Origin: Crossiella cryophila
Lineage (GTDB): Bacteria > Actinomycetota > Actinomycetes > Mycobacteriales > Pseudonocardiaceae
DNA length: 64,000 nucleotides
NCBI RefSeq assembly: GCF_014204915.1
Contig: NZ_JACHMH010000001.1
Coordinates: forward strand, 4,055,501 to 4,119,500
Reading direction: 5' to 3'
Shown here: positions 1-9,420 of the stretch, piece by piece
Layout of the letters: the number at the start of each line of letters is the position of its first letter
How positions within the stretch are numbered: the first letter of the stretch is position 1
Notes under the pieces: model-generated
Databases searched by the model: none
What the model saw: the letters and a program-made list of their open reading frames with translations, nothing else
What the model was told of the DNA's origin: nothing
Made by a program: the position numbers and the translations under genes

Positions 1-240
1 CTGGGCGAGTTCGGGGTGGAGTTCGGCGCGAGCGAACGCACGCTGTCCCGGCTGTGCCGGGCCGAGCTGGGCATGTCGTTCCCGCAGTGGCGGACCCAGC
101 TGCGGTTGCAGCACGCGTTGATCCTGCTGGCCGAGGACCTGCCGGTGACCACGGTGGCGCACCGCTGCGGCTGGGCCACGCCGAGTGCGTTCATCGACGT
201 CTTCCGCCGCGCCTTCGGCCGCACCCCGGGCCGGGTCTAG
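1..240 (+). CDS. AraC-family transcriptional regulator, C-terminal fragment
   Basis: Only the last 79 codons are in the window; the frame is open from base 1, so the true start lies upstream. The visible part is an AraC/XylS two-helix DNA-binding domain: a first helix-turn-helix around ASERTLSRLCRAELG, the connecting QWRTQLRLQHAL segment, a second HTH at VTTVAHRCGWATPSAFIDVF, and the typical end FRRAFGRTPG. The stop is at 238-240, just before a repeat array. The effector domain and target cannot be judged from this fragment. It is unrelated in strand to the ipd genes that follow. Confidence 0.85.
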   Translation: MGEFGVEFGASERTLSRLCRAELGMSFPQWRTQLRLQHALILLAEDLPVTTVAHRCGWATPSAFIDVFRRAFGRTPGRV

Positions 241-276
241 GCATGTGGCCAGCGGCCCGGTCCGTATCCCGCCCGC

Positions 277-399
277 GTGTTGGCCGTTGTCGTACACAGT
301 CTTGGCCGAACTGGTACACCCATCCGGCCAACACACCGTCCATAACGGCCAACACACCGTCCAGTTCGGCCAACACACCGTACGAGAACGGCCAACACG
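277..399. repeat. 22-bp repeat array A
   Basis: This array holds two forward units (GTGTTGGCCGTTGTCGTAC and a variant with core TTGGCCGAACTGGTAC) followed by about four units in reverse orientation, the first truncated. It sits between the convergent ends of the AraC gene and ipdC. Its left 43 nt (278-320) recur inverted at 5605-5647 with one mismatch. The forward-then-reverse order could fold as a hairpin. No coding potential is credible here. Confidence 0.85.
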
Positions 400-428
400 G
401 TGGCGGGTGGGTGCTTCTGGCCGCTTGG

Positions 429-1475
429 TCAGCCGGGGTTGTTGCGACGTAACACCTCTTCGGCTTCGGCGACCAGGCGTTCGATGAGTTGTGCGCAGGT
501 GGGCAGGTCGTCGAGCAGGCCGACCACCTGGCCGGAGGCGAGCACCCCGGCGGCGGGGTCGCCCTGGACGAGACCGGCGCGTAGGAGCATGGGGGTGTTG
601 GCGGCCATGATGGTCTGTGCCCAGCTCAGTTTCTTGTTGTGGCGCAGGGCGAAACCCTCGCGGATCAGGGTGGTCCATGGCTGGCCGGTCAGGCGGCGGA
701 AGCGGCGGGCGTTGGCCAGGGCGCGGAGCAGACCGCGCAGGTTTCCGTTGTGCTCCAGGCGGTCCACCAATTCGGTGCGCAGCACGCGGTGCGGCAGGCC
801 GTCTACCTTGTGCGTCACCACCGTGCCGTTGAGGTCGTGCGCCAGGTAGCGCTGCTTGACCGCGTCCGGGACCGGGCTTTCCCGGGTGAGCAGGAAGCGG
901 GTGCCCATGGCGATCCCGGCCGCGCCGTAGCAGAGCGCGGCGGCCAGGCCGCGGCCGTCGAAGAAGCCGCCCGCGGCGATCACCGGCAGGTCCACCGCGT
1001 CCACCACCGCGGGCAGCAGCAGGGTGGTGGCGATGCCGCCGGTGTGCCCGCCGCCCTCGTTGCCCTGCACCAGCACCGCGTCCGCGCCCCAGTCCGCGAC
1101 CTTGCGGGCGTGCCGGGCCGCGCCCACCGACGGGATCACCACGATCCCGGCCGCCTTGAGCCTGGTGATCAGTTCGGGTTTGGGGGCCAGGGCGAAGGAA
1201 GCGACCCGGACCTGTTCGCGGATCAGCAGATCCACCCGCTCGGCCGCGTCGTGCGCGTCGGCGCGCAGGTTGACACCGAACGGGTTTGTGGTGCGGGAGC
1301 GGGTTTCCCGGATCGCGTGCTCAAGCTCGGCGAAGGTCATGGTGGCCGAGGCGAGGATGCCCAGGCCGCCCGCGTTGGCGGTGGCCGAGACCAGCCGCGG
1401 ACCGGCCACCCAGCCCATCCCGGTCTGCACCACCGGATGTCGCACGCCGACCAGGCGGGTGAGCGCGGTGTCCAT
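429..1475 (-). CDS. ipdC: IpdC-like FMN-dependent oxidoreductase (nitronate monooxygenase fold)
   Basis: A 348-residue TIM-barrel flavoprotein of the nitronate monooxygenase/enoyl-reductase superfamily. It closely resembles mycobacterial IpdC (Rv3553) from memory: the N-terminal HPVVQTGMGWVAGPRLVSAT, the GGEGGGHTG-like NEGGGHTGGIATT flavin phosphate loop, AAGGFFDGRGLAAAL, and a C-terminal LASGQVVGLLDDLP. IpdC is required for degradation of the sterol C/D-ring propanoate (HIP) as its CoA thioester; its exact step is less settled than that of its neighbours. It is last in the minus-strand operon echA20-ipdA-ipdB-ipdC. ATG at 1475 has a GAGG seven bases upstream and overlaps the ipdB stop; GTG at 1478 is an alternative. 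Confidence 0.9.
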   Translation of the reverse strand: MDTALTRLVGVRHPVVQTGMGWVAGPRLVSATANAGGLGILASATMTFAELEHAIRETRSRTTNPFGVNLRADAHDAAERVDLLIREQVRVASFALAPKPELITRLKAAGIVVIPSVGAARHARKVADWGADAVLVQGNEGGGHTGGIATTLLLPAVVDAVDLPVIAAGGFFDGRGLAAALCYGAAGIAMGTRFLLTRESPVPDAVKQRYLAHDLNGTVVTHKVDGLPHRVLRTELVDRLEHNGNLRGLLRALANARRFRRLTGQPWTTLIREGFALRHNKKLSWAQTIMAANTPMLLRAGLVQGDPAAGVLASGQVVGLLDDLPTCAQLIERLVAEAEEVLRRNNPG

Positions 1476-2197
1476 CACGGCACCTCGCGGTCACGCCGGG
1501 CCTGCGGATCCAGTTGCCGGATCAGCGCCAGCTCCCGCTCACCCGGTTGCCGGGTCTCGGTGTGACCGTTGGTGTGCAACGGGAATCCGGTCTGAGCCAG
1601 GACCTCCTCGACGGTGACGCCGGGGTGCACCGAGCGCAGTCGCAGGGTGCCGTCCGGGCCGGTGAGGTCGAGCACCGCCAGGTTGGTGACCACCCGGTGC
1701 AGGTCGTGGAAGCGGCCGGGATCGCGGTCGGTGCCCACCCCGGAGACCAGGTCCACGGCCGGGACGAACACGCGTTTGCTGTGCCGCGGCACCCAGTAGC
1801 TGGTGCGGTGGTTGACCGTGTTGCCGGGGGCGCCGCGCACGCCGAGCAGCTGGCGGACGGGTTGCTCGTGCGGGCCGATGCAGGAGATGTTCTGGTTGCC
1901 GTGCCGGTCGATCTGGTTCGCGCCCATGATCACGTGCCGGCGGCCGTGCGCGACCACGTCGAAGACCTGGCGGTAGGGCAGCCAGCCCTCGGCGGGCGCG
2001 GACTCGCCGAGGGCGGGCGTCCCGGCGAGCAGGGTGGCCTCGCCGTCACTGAGCAACAGGTCCGGGGCGGTGGTCAGCCGGGCCAGCCGGGCGCCCAGGG
2101 TGGGGATCAGACCCATCGGGCTGGCCAGGATCTCGCCGTCGTTGCCGAACAGGTCGGCGCAGGCGGCCACGCACACCTCGGCCCTGGTCGCGGTCAT
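1475..2197 (-). CDS. ipdB: IpdB, beta subunit of COCHEA-CoA hydrolase
   Basis: A 240-residue CoA-transferase family I beta-type subunit. With IpdA it forms the IpdAB hydrolase that opens the last steroid ring (ring C) by a retro-Claisen step on COCHEA-CoA. Visible features are the N-terminal region EVCVAACADLFGNDGEILASPMGLIP, the glycine-rich GVRGAPGNTVNH, and SVHPGVTVEEV near the C-terminus, as in class I CoA-transferases. ATG at 2197 is preceded by a clear GGGAGG ribosome site, which favours it over the upstream GTG/ATG options. Its start lies one base from the ipdA stop and its end overlaps ipdC, so the four genes are translationally coupled. Confidence 0.92.
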   Translation of the reverse strand: MTATRAEVCVAACADLFGNDGEILASPMGLIPTLGARLARLTTAPDLLLSDGEATLLAGTPALGESAPAEGWLPYRQVFDVVAHGRRHVIMGANQIDRHGNQNISCIGPHEQPVRQLLGVRGAPGNTVNHRTSYWVPRHSKRVFVPAVDLVSGVGTDRDPGRFHDLHRVVTNLAVLDLTGPDGTLRLRSVHPGVTVEEVLAQTGFPLHTNGHTETRQPGERELALIRQLDPQARRDREVP

Positions 2198-2198
2198 C

Positions 2199-3008
2199 TC
2201 AGTCCTCCCGCAGGTAGCTGTCCACAAAGGACTCCCAGGACTGCTCGCGCGCCGCGTTGGCGTAGGCGCGCTGACGGTTCTCGTCCCGGTCGTAGTCGGG
2301 CACGCAGCTGGTGAACCCCGCGCCGCCGGGCGCCTCGACCACTCCGTCCACCATCATCCGGTTGAGCAGCAAGCCCTGTGGCGGTCCGGCCGCGACAAGG
2401 TCAGCGGTGTCCACGACCCGTTCGCAGGAGACGTAGCGGCGGGCGGCGGCCAGGCAGAACAGGTCGTCGAAGTAGGGGTCAGGGCCGAGGTAGCGGGCGT
2501 TGCCGTGCGGGTCGGCCAGGTTGAGGTGCACCAGCGCGACGTCCAGGGGCAGCGCGGGCATGGCGACCAGTTCCTCCCCGGTGTACGGGCAGGCGACCAG
2601 GCGCAGTTCGGGGTTGACCCGCAGCACGTCGGAGGCCAGCCCGGCCCGGATCGGCAGGAACGGCAGCCGGTGCCCGGCCGCGCGCAACCCGGTCTGCAGC
2701 ATGCCTTCGTCCACTTCGGACACTTCAAGCCCGCCGCGTTGGCGCACCTGCTGGAACCACGGGTCGTACGGGATGGTGTCCAGCGAGACGAACCCGTACA
2801 CCGCCTTGCGCACCTTGCCCGCCGCGCACAGCATGCCCAGGTCCGGGCCGCCGTAGGACACCACGGTCAGGTCCCGCAACGGGGATCGCAGGATCGCCTC
2901 GACCAGCGCCATCGGCTTGCGCCGCGACCCCCAGCCGCCGATCCCGATCGTCATCCCGTCGGCCAGCTCGGCGACCACGTCCCGTGCGGTCATCCGCTTG
3001 TCCCGCAT
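2199..3008 (-). CDS. ipdA: IpdA, alpha subunit of COCHEA-CoA hydrolase
   Basis: A 269-residue CoA-transferase family I alpha-type subunit and partner of IpdB. The block MTIGIGGWGSRRKPMALVEAILRS, then VSYGGPDLGMLCAAGKV, LPFLPIRAGLASDV and LLLNRMMVDGVVEAPGGAGFT match actinobacterial IpdA. IpdAB hydrolyses rather than transfers CoA, and performs ring C cleavage of the sterol nucleus after HIP-CoA formation. The start ATG 3008 has GGGAGG eight bases upstream; a longer reading from 3026 adds six residues and lacks a better site. Downstream of echA20 by 14 bp in the same operon, with ipdB following immediately. Confidence 0.92.
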   Translation of the reverse strand: MRDKRMTARDVVAELADGMTIGIGGWGSRRKPMALVEAILRSPLRDLTVVSYGGPDLGMLCAAGKVRKAVYGFVSLDTIPYDPWFQQVRQRGGLEVSEVDEGMLQTGLRAAGHRLPFLPIRAGLASDVLRVNPELRLVACPYTGEELVAMPALPLDVALVHLNLADPHGNARYLGPDPYFDDLFCLAAARRYVSCERVVDTADLVAAGPPQGLLLNRMMVDGVVEAPGGAGFTSCVPDYDRDENRQRAYANAAREQSWESFVDSYLRED

Positions 3009-3022
3009 GGTGATCCTCCCGT

Positions 3023-3766
3023 TCAACCGCGGTCAAGGAAAGCCTGCCGGGCCTCATCGGCCGCCCCGGTCAGGTTCAGCTCGAAGGTGAACCCCTGCTC
3101 GTAGCGGTAACTCCGGTGCACCGGCTGCGGATCGATGCCGTTGATCGCCTCCTTGGCCCGCCGGATCACCCGCGGATCCTTGGCCGCGATCTCCCGCGCC
3201 ACCACCAGGGCCGCCTCGTCCAGTTCGGCCCTCGGCACCACCCGGTACACCGACCCGTGGTGCAGCAACGCCCGCGCGTCGATCCGCGAGGCGGTGAAGT
3301 ACAAGGCCCGCATCAGGTGCTGCGGCACCAGCCGCGCCAGGTGCGTCGCGGCCCCCAGCGCCCCGCGATCCACCTCCGGCAACCCGAAACTCGCGTCCTC
3401 GGCCGCCACCACGATGTCCGCGTTGCCCACCAGGCCGATCCCACCGCCCAGGCAGAACCCCTGCACCGCCACCACCACCGGCACCGGACAGTCGTAGACC
3501 GCGCCGAAGGCCGCCGCGCACCCCCGGTTCACCCCGATGATCGCCGCCCGGTCCGGATCGGCCTGGAGTTCCTTGAGATCCACGCCCGCGCAGAACCCGC
3601 GCCCCTCCGCGCGCAGCACCAGCACGTGCGTTGCCGGGTCCCGGCCCGCCTCGGTGATGGTGTCGGCCAGGTCGTGCCAAGCCTGCGCGGGCAACGCGTT
3701 GACCGGCGGAAAGTCCAGTGTCACAACGGATATCGAGGTCTCGGCCGCGTTCCGGGTGATGCCCAT
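3023..3766 (-). CDS. echA20: EchA20, crotonase-fold hydrolase opening steroid ring D
   Basis: A 247-residue crotonase-fold protein, the same length as M. tuberculosis EchA20 as I recall it. Signature regions are FPPVNALPAQAWHDLAD, the oxyanion loop RAEGRGFCAGVDLKEL, the second oxyanion segment GFCLGGGIGLVGNADIVVA, PEVDRGALGAATHLARLVPQHLMR and the C-terminal SYRYEQGFTFELNLTG. EchA20 hydrolyses ring D of the HIP-derived CoA thioester ahead of IpdAB. ATG 3766 aligns with the family start; upstream in-frame ATG 3781 is possible but overlaps the intergenic operator. It is the first gene of the minus-strand ipd operon, divergent from ipdF. Confidence 0.93.
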   Translation of the reverse strand: MGITRNAAETSISVVTLDFPPVNALPAQAWHDLADTITEAGRDPATHVLVLRAEGRGFCAGVDLKELQADPDRAAIIGVNRGCAAAFGAVYDCPVPVVVAVQGFCLGGGIGLVGNADIVVAAEDASFGLPEVDRGALGAATHLARLVPQHLMRALYFTASRIDARALLHHGSVYRVVPRAELDEAALVVAREIAAKDPRVIRRAKEAINGIDPQPVHRSYRYEQGFTFELNLTGAADEARQAFLDRG

Positions 3767-3785
3767 GGCGCCTTCTTCCAAACCT

Positions 3786-3799
3786 AGCGATTGCTTGGT
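3786..3799. promoter_or_regulatory. KstR2-like operator between echA20 and ipdF
   Basis: The 14-mer AGCGATTGCTTGGT matches 8 of the 10 fixed bases of the published KstR2 motif AnCAAGnnCTTGnT. It lies 20 bp upstream of the echA20 start and 46 bp upstream of ipdF. KstR2 is known to control the HIP (ring C/D) genes, exactly the genes flanking this site. The kstR2 gene itself is not in the window. Confidence 0.55.
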
Positions 3800-3845
3800 A
3801 CGTTAACAGCAAGCCCGGCGCCCGGCCTAGCCCCGGAGGTGTGCG

Positions 3846-4622
3846 GTGGACTTGTCCCTGGACGGTCAAGTAGTCCTGATCACCGGTGGTGTTCGTGGCG
3901 TGGGCGCGGGTATCACCCGGGCCTTCCTCGCCGCCGGCGCCACCGTGCTCACCTGCGCGCGCAGGCCACCCGATCAGCCGATCGAGGAAGCCGGTCGCGC
4001 ACCCGAGTACCTACCCTGTGACGTCCGCGACCCAGCCCAGGTGGACACCCTGGTCGACACCATCACCCGCACCCACGGCTGCCTCGACGTCCTGGTCAAC
4101 AACGCCGGCGGCGCGCCGTTCGCGATGGCAGGAGAGGCCTCGCCCCGGTTCCACGCCAAGGTGGTCGAACTGAACCTGCTGGCCCCGCTGCTCGTATCCC
4201 AGGCCGCCAACCGGGTGATGCAGCAACAGGACAGCGGGGGAGTGATCGTGATGATCAGCAGTGTCAGCGGCAGACGTCCGAGCCCCGGCACCGCCGCCTA
4301 TGGCGCGGCCAAGGCCGGGCTCGACAACCTCACCGCCACCCTGGCCGTGGAATGGGCGCCCAAGGTCCGGGTGAACGCCCTGGCCGTTGGCATGGTGCGC
4401 ACCGAGCTGTCCCACCTGCACTACGGCGACGAGGCCGGCATCGCCGCGGTGGGCCGGACGGTTCCGCTCGGCAGGCTCGCCGACCCGGCGGAAATCGGTT
4501 CCTGCGCGGTGTTCCTGGCCTCCCCACTGGCCTCCTACGTCAGCGGCGCTACGCTCCCGGTGCACGGCGGAGGTGAGTCACCGGCCTTCCTGTCGGCAAG
4601 CACCTCCCGGGAGGCCCCATGA
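3846..4622 (+). CDS. ipdF: IpdF, SDR acting on 5-OH-HIP-CoA
   Basis: A 258-residue classical short-chain dehydrogenase. It has the cofactor motif TGGVRGVGAG, the NNAGG segment, the catalytic serine in MISSVSGRRPSPGTAAY followed by YGAAK, and the C-terminal YVSGATLPVHGGGESPAFLSAS that is characteristic of IpdF (Rv3559c). IpdF oxidises the 5-hydroxyl of the HIP-CoA intermediate so that rings C and D can be opened. The GTG start is preceded by CCCCGGAGG. It is divergent from echA20 across a 79-bp region with a KstR2-like box. The next SDR starts by ATGA overlap. Confidence 0.9.
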   Translation: MDLSLDGQVVLITGGVRGVGAGITRAFLAAGATVLTCARRPPDQPIEEAGRAPEYLPCDVRDPAQVDTLVDTITRTHGCLDVLVNNAGGAPFAMAGEASPRFHAKVVELNLLAPLLVSQAANRVMQQQDSGGVIVMISSVSGRRPSPGTAAYGAAKAGLDNLTATLAVEWAPKVRVNALAVGMVRTELSHLHYGDEAGIAAVGRTVPLGRLADPAEIGSCAVFLASPLASYVSGATLPVHGGGESPAFLSASTSREAP

Positions 4623-5527
4623 CCCCGCTGTGCCACAACCGCGTCGTCATCATCACCGGCGCGGGCCGCGGCCTGGGGCGCGCGCACGCACTCGCCTTCG
4701 CCGAGGCAGGCGCCAGGGTGGTGGTCAACGACGCCGGGGTCTCGCTCAACGGACTGGGCGCCGACACCAGCCCGGCCCAGTCCGTGGTCAACGAGATCCT
4801 CGCCCTCGGCGGGCAGGCGGTGGCCAACACCGAGGACATCGCCGACTGGCAGGGCGCGCTGCGACTGGTCCGATCGGCGGTGGAATCCTTCGGTCAGTTG
4901 GACGTGCTGGTGAACAACGCGGGCTTCCTGCGTGACCGGATGCTGGTCAACATGGAGGAACACGAGTGGGACGCGGTGATCCGGGTCCACCTCAAGGGCC
5001 ACATGGCCCCACTGCGGCACGCGGCGGCCTACTGGCGCTCCGAACACCGGGCGGGCAGGCCCATCCAGGCCAGGGTGATCAACACCAGCTCCGGGGCGGG
5101 GTTACTGGGCAGCGTCGGCCAGGGCAACTATTCCGCGGCGAAGGCCGGGATCGCCGGGCTGACCACGGTCGCGGCGGCCGAACTCGCCCGGTACGGGGTC
5201 ACGGTGAACGCGATCGCCCCGGCCGCCCGGACCCGGATGACCGAGCTGGCCTTCGCCGAAACCATGGCCGCGCCAACGGAAACCGAGTTCGACGCGATGG
5301 CGCCGGAGAACGTCTCACCGCTGGTGGTGTGGTTGGGAAGCGAGCAGTCCGGCGACGTGACGGGCCGGATGTTCGAGGTCGAGGGCGGGCGGATCAGCAT
5401 CGCGGACGGCTGGCGGCACGGCCCGTTCATCGACCGCGAATCCCGCTGGCCCCTCGGCGAGGTCGGCGACGCGGTCAAACGCCTCCTGGCCGCCACCCCA
5501 CCACCAACCCCGGCCTACGGCACCTAG
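4619..5527 (+). CDS. SDR oxidoreductase (Rv3548c-like) of the ring C/D block
   Basis: A 302-residue short-chain dehydrogenase resembling the N-terminal dehydrogenase of peroxisomal multifunctional enzyme type 2. It shows the cofactor loop TGAGRGLGRAHAL, NNAGFLRDRML, INTSSGAGLLGSVGQGNYSAAK (catalytic Ser, Tyr and Lys) and a C-terminal tail beyond the normal SDR core. Homologues in mycobacteria sit in the KstR2 regulon next to the ipd genes. The substrate is probably a 3-hydroxyacyl-CoA from ring degradation, but this is not proven by sequence. ATG 4619 overlaps the ipdF stop. Its last ~20 codons are rich in C and A, and repeat array B begins at its stop codon. Confidence 0.85.
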   Translation: MTPLCHNRVVIITGAGRGLGRAHALAFAEAGARVVVNDAGVSLNGLGADTSPAQSVVNEILALGGQAVANTEDIADWQGALRLVRSAVESFGQLDVLVNNAGFLRDRMLVNMEEHEWDAVIRVHLKGHMAPLRHAAAYWRSEHRAGRPIQARVINTSSGAGLLGSVGQGNYSAAKAGIAGLTTVAAAELARYGVTVNAIAPAARTRMTELAFAETMAAPTETEFDAMAPENVSPLVVWLGSEQSGDVTGRMFEVEGGRISIADGWRHGPFIDRESRWPLGEVGDAVKRLLAATPPPTPAYGT

Positions 5528-5651
5528 TGTTGGCCGTTCTCGTACGGTGTGTTGGCCGAACTGGACGGTGTGTTGGCTGTTGTGGGCGGTGTGTTGGCGG
5601 AGTGGGTGTACCAGTTCGGCCAAGACTGTGTACGAGAACGGCCAACACGCC
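5525..5651. repeat. 22-bp repeat array B
   Basis: The array starts at the stop codon of the upstream SDR: four forward units with cores TTCTCGTAC, AACTGGAC, TTGTGGGC and GAGTGGGTGTAC, then two reversed units. The right 43 nt (5605-5647) are the inverse of 278-320 in array A with one mismatch, so the ipd/SDR block is bracketed by an inverted repeat. It lies between two convergent genes. Confidence 0.85.
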
Positions 5652-5660
5652 GGTGGGTCC

Positions 5661-6800
<1,140 letters not shown>

Positions 6801-6830
6801 TCACCGTGGATCAGTAGTCATTTGTATGAG

Positions 6831-6844
6831 TAGAACATGTTTCA
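6831..6844. promoter_or_regulatory. KstR-like operator 1, fadA5-cyp125 divergent region
   Basis: TAGAACATGTTTCA fits the KstR core TnnAACnnGTTnnA at every fixed position. It lies 40 bp upstream of fadA5 and 104 bp upstream of cyp125. KstR is the TetR-type repressor of sterol uptake and side-chain genes. Confidence 0.75.
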
Positions 6845-6906
6845 GTGAGGTTGGTAAGACTCAGTGAACACCCTTCACTCAACGCGGGTCTCGTGTTTGA
6901 ATCCAG

Positions 6907-6920
6907 TAGAACCTGTTCCA
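6907..6920. promoter_or_regulatory. KstR-like operator 2, proximal to cyp125
   Basis: TAGAACCTGTTCCA is a second full match to TnnAACnnGTTnnA, 28 bp before the cyp125 ATG. Two boxes 76 bp apart in one divergent region suggest separate control of the two promoters. Confidence 0.75.
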
Positions 6921-6948
6921 CATCGCTGTGTGAGCACGGAGGACAGCC

Positions 6949-8172
6949 ATGGCCCTGCCCCAACTTCCCCGGGGTTTCGACTTCACCGACCCCGACGTGT
7001 ACGCGCAGCGGCTGCCCATCGAGGAGTTCGCCGAGCTGCGACGCACCTCGCCGGTGTTCTGGAACGCCAAACCGCCGGGCCGGGACGGATTCCCTGACCA
7101 GGGCTACTGGGTGGTGAGCAGGCACGCCGACGTCAAGCGGGTCTCCCTGGACAGCCGCCTGTTCTCCAGCTCCGCCAACACCGCGATCATCCGGTTCGGC
7201 TCGGACATGACCAGGGAACAGCTTGACCTGCAACGACTTATCATGCTCAACCAGGATCCGCCGGAGCACACCAAGTTGCGCGGCATCGTCTCCCGCGGCT
7301 TCTCGGTGCGGGCCATCGCCGGACTGCGGGACGCCCTGGCCGAACGCGCGCACCGCATCGTGCAGACCGCGCGCACCGAGGGCGCGGGCGATTTCGTCAC
7401 CGACATCGCCTGCGAACTCCCGTTGCAGGCCATCGCCGAACTGCTCGGCGTGCCCCAGGAGGACCGGCGCAAGATCTTCGACTGGTCCAACGAGATGATC
7501 GGCTACGACGACCCGGAGTTCCAGACCGACTCGGCGATGGCCGCGGCGCAGATCCTGGCCTACTCGATGAACATGGCCGAGGAACGCAAGAAGTGCCCGA
7601 TGCCCGACATCGTGACCAAGCTGGTCCAGGCCGATGTGGACGGTGACTCGCTCTCCGCCGACGAGTTCGGTTTCTTCGTCATCCTGTTGGCGGTGGCCGG
7701 AAACGAGACCACCCGCAACGCGATCACGCACGGCATGATGGCCTTCCTGGACAACCCGGAGCAGTGGGAGCTGTACAAGGCCGAGCGTCCCAAGACCACC
7801 GCGGACGAGATCGTGCGCTGGGCCACCCCGGTGGTCTCCTTCCAGCGCACCGCCACCGCGGACACGGAAATCGGTGGGGTGCCGGTGAAGTCCGGCGACC
7901 GGATCGGCATGTTCTACAGCTCGGCCAACTTCGACGAGGACGTCTTCACCGACCCGGAGCGCTTCGACATCACCCGCGATCCCAACCCGCACCTGGGTTT
8001 CGGCGGCAGCGGCGCGCACTTCTGCCTTGGCGCCAGCCTGGCGAGGCTGGAGATCGACCTCATCTTCAACGCCATCGCCGACCACCTGCCCGACATCCGC
8101 AAGGCGGGCGAGCCGCGGCGGCTGCGTTCGGGCTGGCTCAACGGGATCAAGGAGTTCCCGGTTTCCTACTGA
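6949..8172 (+). CDS. cyp125: CYP125 steroid C26-monooxygenase
   Basis: A 407-residue soluble cytochrome P450. The I-helix segment is LAVAGNETTRNAITHGMMAF, the EXXR motif lies in ADEIVRWATPV, and the haem ligand is Cys359 in GFGGSGAHFCLG. Diagnostic CYP125 segments are PRGFDFTDPDVYAQRLP, LQAIAELLGVPQEDR and RLRSGWLNGIKEFPV. CYP125 hydroxylates the terminal C26/27 methyl of cholesterol or cholestenone and can carry it to the acid, starting side-chain degradation. ATG 6949 follows GGAGGACAGCC. The 3' end overlaps the convergent esterase gene by seven bases. No ferredoxin gene is adjacent. Confidence 0.95.
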   Translation: MALPQLPRGFDFTDPDVYAQRLPIEEFAELRRTSPVFWNAKPPGRDGFPDQGYWVVSRHADVKRVSLDSRLFSSSANTAIIRFGSDMTREQLDLQRLIMLNQDPPEHTKLRGIVSRGFSVRAIAGLRDALAERAHRIVQTARTEGAGDFVTDIACELPLQAIAELLGVPQEDRRKIFDWSNEMIGYDDPEFQTDSAMAAAQILAYSMNMAEERKKCPMPDIVTKLVQADVDGDSLSADEFGFFVILLAVAGNETTRNAITHGMMAFLDNPEQWELYKAERPKTTADEIVRWATPVVSFQRTATADTEIGGVPVKSGDRIGMFYSSANFDEDVFTDPERFDITRDPNPHLGFGGSGAHFCLGASLARLEIDLIFNAIADHLPDIRKAGEPRRLRSGWLNGIKEFPVSY

Positions 8173-9359
8173 CCCAGCGCGGTCCGCAACGCGGTGACCA
8201 GTCGCCCGGCCCGGCCGCCGTCCGCGGCCGGTCCGTGCTGCAACCGGTTCATCACGTAGGCGAAACCGATCCCGTGTTCGACATCGCCGAAGGCCAGCGA
8301 GCCACCGTGCCCGTCATGCCCGAACGACCCTGGCCCCAGCAGCGTCAGTTCACCCGGCAACTGCCCGTGTGGGATGAACCCCAGTGCCCACCGGGCCGGT
8401 TTGACCAGCACCCGATCTAGCCCCGCGGTCTGGCTGGCCCGCGCTCGTTCCACCGTTGACGGGGCCAGCAACCGCACCCCGTCCACCTCGCCGACGGTGG
8501 CCGCGTACAGCCGGGCGAACCCGTCCGCGGTGCCGATCGCGGAGGCGGCCGGGATCTCCGCCGCGTGCACCAGGCGGCTGTTCGCGTTGAGCTGCGGCGT
8601 GGTCAGCTCGAAGGTGCGCATGATCAGCGAGTCCGGATCGTCGTACTCGGCAAGGAGTTTCCGAGTCGGCTTGGGCAGGTCGGCGGGTGGCCGGGCCAGT
8701 TCCCGCGGCACCGGCGCGGACACGATCCGGGACACCCGCGGCTCCAGGGCTTCCGGCAGCCCGATCCACACCTCCGCGCCCACCCGGTCGGCGATCTCGG
8801 CGGCGAACACCTCGCCGAAACCCCGTCCGGTGATCCGCCGGATGACCTCGCCGATCAGCCAGCCGAAGGTCCAGGCGTGATACCCCTGCTCGGTTCCCGG
8901 TGTCCACCAAGGCTTCTGCGCTGCCAGCCGGGCCACCACCCGGTCCCACTCGGCCAGTTCGGCCACCGGGAACCGCTCGTTCAGCGCGGGCAGTCCGGCC
9001 TGGTGGGTGAGCAGCCAGCGCACCGGGATGTCCTGCTTGCCCGCGGCGGCGAACTCCGGCCAGTACCGGGCCACCGGCGCGTCCAGGTCGAGGTGCCCGC
9101 GCTCGACCAGCAGGTGCGCCAGCATCGTGGTGACGCCCTTGGTGACCGAGTACACGAACTGCAGGGTGTCCCGTGCCCAAGGCCGTCCGGCGCGCTCGTC
9201 CGCGATCCCGCCCCACAGGTCCACGACCTTGCGCCCGTGCCGGTACACGCACACCGCCGCACCGAGTTCGCCGCCCTCGGTGAAGTTGCGCGCGAACACC
9301 TCGCGCACCGCCTCGAACCCGGGCGCCACCGCGCCGTGCACCTCGGTCATCGCCATCAC
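8166..9359 (-). CDS. Family VIII esterase / beta-lactamase-like serine hydrolase
   Basis: A 397-residue protein of the class C beta-lactamase fold. The catalytic SxxK is SVTK in FVYSVTKGVTTMLAHLL; the tyrosine motif is in GYHAWTFGWLIGEVI. The C-terminal GHDGHGGSLAFGDVEHGIGFAYVMN is typical of the EstB/LipE-like family VIII carboxylesterases. No signal peptide is seen, so it is probably cytosolic. Substrate unknown; co-location suggests a sterol ester or a CoA/lactone intermediate. It is a tandem paralogue of the next gene: the block RYWPEFAAAGKQDIPVRWLL is near identical in both. ATG codons at 9359, 9356 and 9350 are all possible starts. Confidence 0.85.
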   Translation of the reverse strand: MMAMTEVHGAVAPGFEAVREVFARNFTEGGELGAAVCVYRHGRKVVDLWGGIADERAGRPWARDTLQFVYSVTKGVTTMLAHLLVERGHLDLDAPVARYWPEFAAAGKQDIPVRWLLTHQAGLPALNERFPVAELAEWDRVVARLAAQKPWWTPGTEQGYHAWTFGWLIGEVIRRITGRGFGEVFAAEIADRVGAEVWIGLPEALEPRVSRIVSAPVPRELARPPADLPKPTRKLLAEYDDPDSLIMRTFELTTPQLNANSRLVHAAEIPAASAIGTADGFARLYAATVGEVDGVRLLAPSTVERARASQTAGLDRVLVKPARWALGFIPHGQLPGELTLLGPGSFGHDGHGGSLAFGDVEHGIGFAYVMNRLQHGPAADGGRAGRLVTALRTALGQ

Positions 9360-9420
9360 CCCGTCCGCACAACGCGGACCGGCGGCACCCGGTCGCCCGC
9401 GTGCCGCCGGTCCGTGGAGA

